In this document: piece after piece, positions 24,217 through 31,088 of the stretch
Layout: each line of letters begins with the position of its first letter
How positions within the stretch are numbered: the first letter of the stretch is position 1
Assembly: GCA_022826925.1 (NCBI GenBank)
Contig: JAJDTX010000190.1
Location: 1-46,757, forward strand
Source: Bryobacterales bacterium
Lineage (GTDB): Bacteria > Acidobacteriota > Terriglobia > Bryobacterales > UBA6623
Direction: 5' to 3'
DNA length: 46,757 nt
Position numbers and translations under genes: made by a program
Notes under the pieces: generated by a model
Databases searched by the model: none
Told to the model about the DNA's origin: nothing
The model's input: only the letters and a program-made list of their open reading frames with translations

Positions 24217-25131
24217 GTGCTTCTCCCCGCCAACGGCAGCGCTGCTCGTTACGAGCACACGATTGAACGCCCGGTGGCCGCCAGCGGCGTCGGACTGCAT
24301 TACGGAGTCGCCGTCAACTTGCGCCTTGCACCGGCGGCGGCGGGCCAAGGAGTGGTGTTCGTACGCACCGATCTGGACGATTTCTCGATCCGCGCAAGCT
24401 GGCGCCATGTTGCAAGGGTCAGCTTCGCGACCAGCCTCATGCGCCAAAGCGTGCTGCTGTCGACGACCGAGCATCTGCTGAGCAGCCTGCGGGCCCTGGG
24501 CGTGGACAACGTGCGCATCGAGATCGACCAACTGGAAGTCCCGATCCTGGACGGCAGCGCGCTGCCGTGGGCGGACTTGCTGCGCAAGGCGGGGATGCGC
24601 AAGCAGCGCAGGCACCGGCGCTACCTGCGCGTGATCCGGCCCGTCGAAGTGCGCGACGGGGAAAAGCGCATCTCCATCGAACCGGCCCAAGAGTTCCGCG
24701 TGGTCTGCGAGACCCGGTATCCGCACCCGCTGGTCGGCCCCCAAAGACAGGAGTTGACAGTCACTCCGCAAGCCTATGTAGAAGGCATTGCCCCAGCTCG
24801 GACATTCGGCTTTGTGCAAGACCTGGACCTGCTGAGAGACCAAGGCTTGATTCGCGGCGCGTCGCTGGAGAACGCCGTCTGCTTCGGAACCGATTCCGTG
24901 CTCAACGAGGGCGGCCTACGCTTTGCGGACGAACCGTGCCGCCACAAGCTGCTGGATCTGATCGGCGACCTTGCCCTGCTCGGCTACCCGTTACTGGGAA
25001 GGGTGGTCGCCTCCCGCGCAGGGCATGCGATGCACGTGGCGCTAGTGGATCGCATCATGCATGATCCAAGCTGCTACGAAATCGTGACGCTGGATCAATT
25101 GGAAGCCGCAGCTGGCGCGCCGGCAGCTTGA
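24217..25131 (+). CDS. lpxC: UDP-3-O-acyl-GlcNAc deacetylase
   Basis: A 304-residue zinc amidase that catalyses the committed step of lipid A synthesis in the cytosol, removing acetate from UDP-3-O-acyl-N-acetylglucosamine. Active-site elements are all present: TTEH (83-86) with Glu85 and His86, HKLLDLIGDL with His243 and Asp247, and AGHAMH with His270. The ARTFGF turn at 194-199 is also conserved. The start is GTG at 24217; no better start precedes the conserved ERPVAASGVGLHYG. It is isolated from the usual cell-division or lpx neighbours. Its last 37 nt overlap the tail of the convergent HEAT-repeat gene. A promoter with a palindromic site lies upstream. Confidence 0.95.
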   Translation: MLLPANGSAARYEHTIERPVAASGVGLHYGVAVNLRLAPAAAGQGVVFVRTDLDDFSIRASWRHVARVSFATSLMRQSVLLSTTEHLLSSLRALGVDNVRIEIDQLEVPILDGSALPWADLLRKAGMRKQRRHRRYLRVIRPVEVRDGEKRISIEPAQEFRVVCETRYPHPLVGPQRQELTVTPQAYVEGIAPARTFGFVQDLDLLRDQGLIRGASLENAVCFGTDSVLNEGGLRFADEPCRHKLLDLIGDLALLGYPLLGRVVASRAGHAMHVALVDRIMHDPSCYEIVTLDQLEAAAGAPAA

Positions 25132-25976
25132 CCGCCCACCACTTGGCGAATTCGCTCCAGCGTCTGCCGAGCCTGCTGGGCGACTTGCGGCCCCAGTTCG
25201 TCGCGGGGCCGCTGGTAGGGCTGGATCAAGGCGATGTCTTCGCTGGTCCCCACCATGTAGAGTCCCAGCAAGGCCTGCATGACATGCGTCATTTCCGGCC
25301 GAACCAGAGTGACTTCGTCCCCGCCGCTAACCGTGTCCCCGTCCGCGCGCAGCTGGCGGTCAACAATGCCGGGCACGGCGGCGCGGACATCGAAGGGATC
25401 GCCGCCGCCCTCCGGCTCGACCCGCACTAGCAACGCCCCGGCATCGAAGGCATCGCCGGGTTGGAGGCGATTCCGCACGATACCGTCGTGCCCGCTGACG
25501 ACCCGCTGGCTCTGGAGCATGCCGCGCATTTCAGCGCGACCGGCGGGGTCGCCGAACTTAGCCAGCGCGAGGGCGGCGTTACGGCGCACCAGCGGATGCG
25601 GGTCGGAGACGAGGTCCAGCAGCGCCGCGTGGAATTCGTCGCTGGAAGGGTCGTCGCCCATGAGCCAAGCAACGGTCAGTCTCAACTCGGGCAACTCATG
25701 GTGGGCCAAATCCAGCAGCACGGGATACCACTGCTTCACCGAACCGTCGCCCGCACTCATGCGCCCAGAGATCTGGGCCATTGCGTGCTGGGCCCGGCGA
25801 GGCCGCTCGGTGTCCGTGAGGTACTCCTGAATCTGTTCGTCGGAGAGTTCCTTGCCGAACCACGTGTCCATCCAGAACCAGAACGGAATCACGACGCTGG
25901 CGATCGCCAGCGCCGTCGCGAACAACGTTGCCTTGCGCGATGCGAAGCCGGAGCCGGCCTGTTGGTCGCCACCCAT
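25095..25976 (-). CDS. Membrane-anchored HEAT-repeat and barrel-sandwich protein
   Basis: A 293-residue protein with one membrane segment near the N-terminus (about 17-37) and the rest probably periplasmic. A HEAT-like repeat region covers about 85-155 (DLVSDPHPLVRRNAALALAKFGDPAG). It is followed by a segment resembling a biotinyl/lipoyl-type barrel-sandwich hybrid (about 158-227): SGHDGIVRNRLQPGDAFDAGALL, then RAAVPGIVDRQLRADGDTVSGGDE, with the typical turn residues but no biotin or lipoyl lysine. The combination suggests a scaffold or an efflux-adaptor-like part. The start at 25976 is preceded only by a weak AAGG. Its 3' end overlaps lpxC by 37 nt on the other strand. Confidence 0.65.
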   Translation of the reverse strand: MGGDQQAGSGFASRKATLFATALAIASVVIPFWFWMDTWFGKELSDEQIQEYLTDTERPRRAQHAMAQISGRMSAGDGSVKQWYPVLLDLAHHELPELRLTVAWLMGDDPSSDEFHAALLDLVSDPHPLVRRNAALALAKFGDPAGRAEMRGMLQSQRVVSGHDGIVRNRLQPGDAFDAGALLVRVEPEGGGDPFDVRAAVPGIVDRQLRADGDTVSGGDEVTLVRPEMTHVMQALLGLYMVGTSEDIALIQPYQRPRDELGPQVAQQARQTLERIRQVVGGQAAGAPAAASN

Positions 25977-26079
25977 GCCTTCATTGTCGTACGGGCGGCG
26001 CGGGATCCTGCGGGCACTAGGCAGGCATTGCTGGGTATGCGCTGTACATGCCCGGCGATATGCGAGAATCTTCGCACGC

Positions 26080-27249
26080 ATGAACCGGCGCATTTTCTTT
26101 CTGTCCAGCGCGGGTGCGGCCCTAGCACAAACTCCCAGCGATGCGGTCCGCCTCGCGTTGATCGGCGCGGGCGGGCGCGGTCGAAGGGTGATGTCCGAGT
26201 TCAAGCGCGATCCGAATCTCTCCGTCCACGGCGTCTGCGACGTGTACGAGCCCAATCTCGAGTCAGGTCTCTCGGCGGCCGGCCCAGGCACCAAGGCCTA
26301 CCGCGATTACAAACGAGTGCTCGACGACAAGGATCTGGACGCGGTCCTAATCGCGACACCGGAGCACTGGCATCACCGCATGACGCTGGACGCGATGGCC
26401 GCCGGGAAGGACGTGTATGTCGAGAAGCCGCTGTGCCATACGCCCGCCGAGGGCAAGGAGCTGGTCGAGGCGGAACGCAAGTCAGATCGCATCGTGCAGG
26501 TCGGCATGCAGCGGCGCAGCTACAACCTGTACCTAGAGGCTCGCGAGATCCGGCGCAGCGGCGAGCTAGGCACTGTGCGAATGGTACGCACGTATTGGCT
26601 CAATTCGCGCACCGAACCGCGCCGCGATACGTTCAAGGGGCCGATCAACTGGGAGGCGTGGCTCGGGCCTTCGCCCGAGGTCCCCAAGGATCCGCTAGTC
26701 TTCTTCAACTGGCGCAGCCTAGCGGCATACTCGGGCGGCATCGCGCAGGACCAAGGCTGCCACATCTTCGATTCGATCCACTTGATCATGGATGCGGGTT
26801 ACCCCGTCGCAGTCAACGCCTCCGCGTTGCGACCGCACGTAGCGGGCATGGACCAGCCCGAGTCCGTCGTGGTGGCAGCCGAGTACCCACAGGGCTTCAT
26901 GGCGATCTTCACCATCAACTACAACGCTATGCGCTACGCCAGCCGCGCCGACCAGCTCAATGCCTACGACGGCACGCTGGCCCGCATGGACATCGGACGC
27001 GAGTTCTTGCGCGTGTTTCCCCGCGATTCCCCCGAAACTCCTTCACTCGACAAGGAACAGCCCGGCGGCTTCGCCCAAGCCACCATCGACCACGTCATGA
27101 ACTTTCTGCATTGCGTGCGCACGCGCGAGAAGCCGCGAGCAACGATGGACAAGGGTTTCCAAGCCGCGCTAATCGTGCAGCTCGCCAACATCTCCCTGAA
27201 CGAGTCGCGAACCGTCGGCTGGGATGCCGAGACGCTGTCCGTGGTTTGA
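26080..27249 (+). CDS. Gfo/Idh/MocA family oxidoreductase
   Basis: A 389-residue NAD(P)-dependent dehydrogenase of the Gfo/Idh/MocA family, acting on sugars, inositols or their derivatives. The Rossmann motif ALIGAGGRGRR is at 26-36 (core GAGGRG 29-34), and the catalytic EKP at 115-117. The block GGIAQDQGCHIFDSIHLIMDAG is typical of the C-terminal domain. The N-terminus MNRRIFFLSSAGAALAQ resembles a Tat signal, as in glucose-fructose oxidoreductase and many acidobacterial members, so it may act in the periplasm. The start lacks a strong ribosome binding site. The next two genes on the same strand are transporters (61 and 35 nt gaps), suggesting one uptake and oxidation unit. Confidence 0.85.
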   Translation: MNRRIFFLSSAGAALAQTPSDAVRLALIGAGGRGRRVMSEFKRDPNLSVHGVCDVYEPNLESGLSAAGPGTKAYRDYKRVLDDKDLDAVLIATPEHWHHRMTLDAMAAGKDVYVEKPLCHTPAEGKELVEAERKSDRIVQVGMQRRSYNLYLEAREIRRSGELGTVRMVRTYWLNSRTEPRRDTFKGPINWEAWLGPSPEVPKDPLVFFNWRSLAAYSGGIAQDQGCHIFDSIHLIMDAGYPVAVNASALRPHVAGMDQPESVVVAAEYPQGFMAIFTINYNAMRYASRADQLNAYDGTLARMDIGREFLRVFPRDSPETPSLDKEQPGGFAQATIDHVMNFLHCVRTREKPRATMDKGFQAALIVQLANISLNESRTVGWDAETLSVV

Positions 27250-27310
27250 TGGGAGATCGCTGACCCGAAGTCGAACCCGACCCTCTCCCGCCGGTTCTCG
27301 ATACCCGCTA

Positions 27311-28741
27311 ATGCCGTCCGATCCCCCTGCAAGCGCCGCTCCCGACATGGGGCGCCTAGCCATCGTTGTCGTGATAGGGCTTGCCGTCTATTGGATCCTG
27401 CCCCGCCCAGAGAGCGTTTCAGACGAAGGCTGGCGGCTGACCGGGGTGTTTGCTTCCGCCATTACGGGGTTGATGCTGCGGCCGCTTCCCGGCGGCGCGG
27501 TGATCCTGCTGGCCTTGGTCGCTGCTGTCTGGAGCGGCACCATGAGCTTGGACCAAGCTTTGGCAGGCTTTGCCACCCCTGCGGTGTGGTTGGTGGTCGG
27601 CGCCCTGCTGATCGCGCATGTCTTGATCGCCACCAATCTCGCCAAACGGATCGCGCTTCTCTTCGTGCGCTACTTCGGCAAGAATTCCAAGGGGGTGGCC
27701 TACGCGCTGATCCTGAGCGATCTCTCCTTGGCCACCATGATCCCGTCCAATACCTCCCGGGCGGGCGGCGTGATCATGCCCATCACGCGCAGCATGGCGG
27801 AACTCTACGGCTCCCGCCCCGGCCCAACGGCGAAGTTGCTGGGCACGTTCCTGATGGCCGCCGTCTATCAGGGCGAGATCGTCGCTACGGCAACGTTCCT
27901 GACAGGTCAGGCGGGGAATTTCGTGGCCGTGGAGTTGGCCCGAACACTGGCTGACTACGAACTCACTTGGGCGCACTGGGCGGCGGCCGGAATCGTGCCG
28001 AGCCTGGCCAGCATTGCCGGCCTGGTCTGGATCGTCGCCAAGCTCGTGCCGCCTGACATCCAGCACACGCCACATGCCATGCAGTTCGCCGAAGACGAGC
28101 TGCAAAAGCTTGGCAGGATGGGGCCGCGGGAATGGTTCACGACCGCGCTTGTGTGCGCCGTATGCAGCCTGTGGATCACCTCTAACCTGCACTCGGTGCC
28201 GGTGGCGCTGGCCTCGGTCTCGGGGGCCTGCGTGTTGATCGTAAGCGGCGTCCTTCCCTGGCGGGAGGCGGTCCGCCAGCACGCCGTGTGGGACATCATG
28301 ATCTGGTACGGCGGGGTGATCACGTTGGGCCGGGCGCTCAGCGATGCCGGCGTGCCCCGGGCTCTCACCGACGCCATCGGCGCTGGCCTGGGAGACATGC
28401 CGTGGCTGCCGATGCTGGCGATTGTGCTTCCGATCTACTTCTTCGCCCACTATGGCCTAGCCAGCATCACAATGCACTTCCTGACCTTGTTTCCGGTCTT
28501 CTTGCTACTCTTGCTCGGCCAGGGTGCCCCAGTAGGCTTGGTGGTCTACCTGCTCGCATGCCTCGCCAACCTGTCGGCGGGCCTGACGCACTACGGCACC
28601 GTGCCTTCACCGATCTTCTATTCGCAGGACTACACCAGCTTCAAGCAGTGGTGGTCGGTCGGCTTCGTGGTCGCCCTCTGGAACGTGTTCGTGTGGTGTA
28701 CCATCGGCACCTTGTGGTGGAAGTTGATCGGAATCTGGTAG
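27311..28741 (+). CDS. DASS/SLC13-family anion:sodium symporter
   Basis: A 476-residue integral membrane protein with about 12 hydrophobic segments. It matches the divalent anion:sodium symporter (CitT/SLC13) family, which imports dicarboxylates, citrate, sulfate or related anions. The segment LATMIPSNTSRAGGVIMPITRSM contains the SNT-type substrate and sodium motif; the second, pseudo-symmetric half has AGLTHYGTVPSPIFY near the C-terminus. The ATG at 27311 is chosen because the open frame upstream overlaps the preceding gene and is not family-like. It lies between the oxidoreductase and a second transporter, which points to coordinated uptake. The substrate cannot be read from sequence. Confidence 0.85.
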   Translation: MPSDPPASAAPDMGRLAIVVVIGLAVYWILPRPESVSDEGWRLTGVFASAITGLMLRPLPGGAVILLALVAAVWSGTMSLDQALAGFATPAVWLVVGALLIAHVLIATNLAKRIALLFVRYFGKNSKGVAYALILSDLSLATMIPSNTSRAGGVIMPITRSMAELYGSRPGPTAKLLGTFLMAAVYQGEIVATATFLTGQAGNFVAVELARTLADYELTWAHWAAAGIVPSLASIAGLVWIVAKLVPPDIQHTPHAMQFAEDELQKLGRMGPREWFTTALVCAVCSLWITSNLHSVPVALASVSGACVLIVSGVLPWREAVRQHAVWDIMIWYGGVITLGRALSDAGVPRALTDAIGAGLGDMPWLPMLAIVLPIYFFAHYGLASITMHFLTLFPVFLLLLLGQGAPVGLVVYLLACLANLSAGLTHYGTVPSPIFYSQDYTSFKQWWSVGFVVALWNVFVWCTIGTLWWKLIGIW

Positions 28742-28776
28742 TGAGCGCCATACATCCCTCCGTCACCTTTTGAGCC

Positions 28777-30450
28777 GTGCCGATTCCACTTTCGACGCTT
28801 GACATCTTCATCTTCGTCGCCAGCATTGCGGCCGTGCTGGGGATCGGCTTGTGGGCCGGGCGCAAGGAAGAGACCGCTGCCGACTACTACCTAGCAGGCC
28901 GGACCGTGCCGTGGTGGGGCGTTGCCGGCTCGATCTTCGGCACCAACATCAGTGCCGACCATCTAGTGGGCATGCTGGGAATCGGCTATTCGATCGGGTT
29001 CGCGCAGGCTCATTTCGAGTTCTTGGCAATTGCCGGGCTGTTGATGCTGGCATTCGTGTTCCTGCCGCTGTATCGCGACATGGGCCTGTACACGCTCTCC
29101 GAATACCTGGCCAAGCGCTATGACGACCGCAGCAGCGTGCTGTATTCGGCGTTCAACATCCTCACCATCGTGATCGTGCGCATGGCGCTCGGGTTCTACA
29201 TCGGGGCGAGGGCGCTGAGCTACCTGCTCGACGGCACCCCCTTGGCAATCAGCTACACGGGTGGCATTGCGATCTTCGCCCTAGTCACAGCCACTTACAC
29301 GATCGTCGGCGGTCTGAAGGCGGTCATCTGGACCGACGTGATGCAATCCGTGCTGTTGCTGCTGGCCGGCGTGTTTGTCGCAGTGCTGGTGTTCGGCCAG
29401 CCTGAAGTCGGCGGACTGGGCGGATTGCTCGCCAAGGACGCGGCGCTTCCCGCCGCCGAGCAGAAGTTCCACCTATACTTGCCGCCCGATCACCCGCAGC
29501 TGCCTTGGACTGGCGTGTTCAGCGGCCTGCTGATCATTCACATCTTCTATTGGTCCACCAACCAGTTCATCGCGCAGCGGGCGCTGGCGGCCAAGAGCGA
29601 GTTCGACGCTTGCATGGGGATTCTGGTAGCGGGCTTTCTCAAGTTGCTGATCCCCTTTGTGTCCATCGCCACTGGAGTGGCCGCAGGCCTGCTCTTCGAC
29701 GCGAGTCTGGCGCGAGGGGAGATTTCGGCCCTGCCCCTGCCCGACGATGCGTTCCCGCTGCTGGTTCAGATGGTGGTGCCGGCCGGCTATGGCTTGGTCG
29801 GCATCATCACGGCCGGGCTGATCGGAGCGATCCTCTCCAGCATCGACTCGATGATGAACTCGGGCGCGACCCTGCTGACGTTTGACTTCTACCGCAAGTA
29901 CGTCGATCCGGACGCGTCGGAGCGCAAGCTGATCCGGGTAGGCCGACTGTGCATCGTCGCATTCGTGCTGATCGTCGCCTGCATCGCCGCGGTGATCTAC
30001 ACCGAGGAGGCCGCGGACAACTTCTTCCTGAAGGTGCCAGCACAGATGGGACACGTGGTTCCAGGCATCGCCGTAGCGTTTCTCGGCGGCGTGCTCTGGC
30101 GGCGGGCGTCAGCAGAAGGAGCGTTCTGGGCGCTGCTGGCCTCTCCATTCTTCTCCTTCGGCATCCAGTGGCTGTACGATTTGTGGGCCCCGGGCTCGGC
30201 CGTCGAACCGCTGTTCGGGGCGCAACTCAACTTCCTGCACCGCACGGCTCTGACCTCGCTGTTCGCCCTGGCCATCTTGGTCTGGGTGAGCTCGCGCGAC
30301 CGATCCCTTCGGGCCGACACCGACCAGCTCACATGGTGGGGCCGGCCAGTCGCACGAGACGGCGAAGCACGGAGCTTTTGGGCCAGCGAACGCCCGTGGG
30401 GCTGGCTGCTTGGCGCAGCCACGGTCTTCATGCTGGTCTACTTCGCTTGA
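28777..30450 (+). CDS. Sodium/solute symporter (SSS family, SGLT-like)
   Basis: A 557-residue integral membrane protein with about 14 hydrophobic segments, of the sodium/solute symporter family and closest in feel to SGLT-type sugar transporters. Recognisable blocks are YYLAGRTVPWWGVAGSIFGTNIS near the N-terminus, WSTNQFIAQRALAAKSEFDA in the middle, and the signature GIITAGLIGAILSSIDSMMNSGATLLTFDFY. It should couple sodium influx to uptake of a sugar or polyol. The start is GTG at 28777, 35 nt after the DASS gene on the same strand. It ends 21 nt before the convergent vsr stop. Confidence 0.85.
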   Translation: MPIPLSTLDIFIFVASIAAVLGIGLWAGRKEETAADYYLAGRTVPWWGVAGSIFGTNISADHLVGMLGIGYSIGFAQAHFEFLAIAGLLMLAFVFLPLYRDMGLYTLSEYLAKRYDDRSSVLYSAFNILTIVIVRMALGFYIGARALSYLLDGTPLAISYTGGIAIFALVTATYTIVGGLKAVIWTDVMQSVLLLLAGVFVAVLVFGQPEVGGLGGLLAKDAALPAAEQKFHLYLPPDHPQLPWTGVFSGLLIIHIFYWSTNQFIAQRALAAKSEFDACMGILVAGFLKLLIPFVSIATGVAAGLLFDASLARGEISALPLPDDAFPLLVQMVVPAGYGLVGIITAGLIGAILSSIDSMMNSGATLLTFDFYRKYVDPDASERKLIRVGRLCIVAFVLIVACIAAVIYTEEAADNFFLKVPAQMGHVVPGIAVAFLGGVLWRRASAEGAFWALLASPFFSFGIQWLYDLWAPGSAVEPLFGAQLNFLHRTALTSLFALAILVWVSSRDRSLRADTDQLTWWGRPVARDGEARSFWASERPWGWLLGAATVFMLVYFA

Positions 30451-30471
30451 GCGGTACAGACGCGCCGCCAG

Positions 30472-30945
30472 CTACGCGCTATCCGCTCGAGGCCCTTGCT
30501 CGTTGTCCAAGAACTCGGTCAGACGGGCCACCAACTCCGCGGTTTTCTTGACTTCGCATTCCCAAACGGTGAGAACCTTCCAACCCATCGCCTCTAACTT
30601 GGCCACGTTGGCCTTGTCGCGCTCCATGTTGCCGATCAGCTTAGGAACCCAGTACTCCTGGCGCGATTCCGGCATTCGCCCGTATCGGCAATTGTGAGCA
30701 TGCCAGAAACAGCCATGGACGAAAATCACCTTCTTGCGCGGCCCGAACACGAGATCCGGGCGGCCCGGCAGGCCTTTCCTATGCAACCGGTAGCGATAGC
30801 CCAGGCGATGCACGATCCTGCGCACGGTCAGTTCGGGGCCGGTGTCCTTGCCCTTGACGGCCTGCATCACGCGGCGCCTCTGTTCCACCGTGAGCCAATC
30901 CGTCACGCGCACACTGTAGCCAATCGGGAACGATGATTCGTGCAC
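30472..30945 (-). CDS. vsr: Very short patch repair endonuclease (Vsr-like)
   Basis: A 157-residue protein of the Vsr/DUF559-like nuclease fold. Vsr nicks DNA at T:G mismatches created by deamination of methylated cytosines. Family blocks are RRRVMQAVKGKDTGPELTVRRIVHRLGYRYRLHRK, GRPDLVF with Asp64, VIFVHGCFWHAHNC with His82 and His84, and WKVLTVWECEV. The start used is GTG at 30945; another GTG at 30906 would begin at TDWLTVEQRR, where family similarity begins, so the real start is uncertain. No cytosine methyltransferase gene is adjacent, which is unusual. It is divergent from the TonB receptor and convergent with the symporter. Confidence 0.85.
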   Translation of the reverse strand: MHESSFPIGYSVRVTDWLTVEQRRRVMQAVKGKDTGPELTVRRIVHRLGYRYRLHRKGLPGRPDLVFGPRKKVIFVHGCFWHAHNCRYGRMPESRQEYWVPKLIGNMERDKANVAKLEAMGWKVLTVWECEVKKTAELVARLTEFLDNEQGPRADSA

Positions 30946-30972
30946 CTTGCATCGCGCAGATGAGGCATACGA

Positions 30973-30995
30973 GGATTCAAGTTAAATGGATTCAA
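30973..30995. repeat. GGATTCAA direct repeat in an AT-rich spacer
   Basis: GGATTCAA occurs at 30973-30980 and 30988-30995, a 15-bp period, in the AT-rich gap between vsr and the TonB receptor. Read leftwards it gives TTGAATCC twice; one copy could be a -35 for vsr, with TCGTAT 17 nt on. No strong rightward promoter is evident. Confidence 0.35.
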
Positions 30996-31088
30996 TAAGA
31001 TAGCTGGAAAAATCGCAGAATCGCCGGTCGGGCTACGATGAGGACATAGGCCCTAAAACCAATGTCGACCGCAGGTAGCAAGATCTCA

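Noticed and set aside
25461..27263. 600-codon plus-strand frame spanning 25461-27263
   Set aside because: It runs across the antisense of the HEAT-repeat gene and the wrong frame of the Gfo/Idh/MocA gene, with biased composition.
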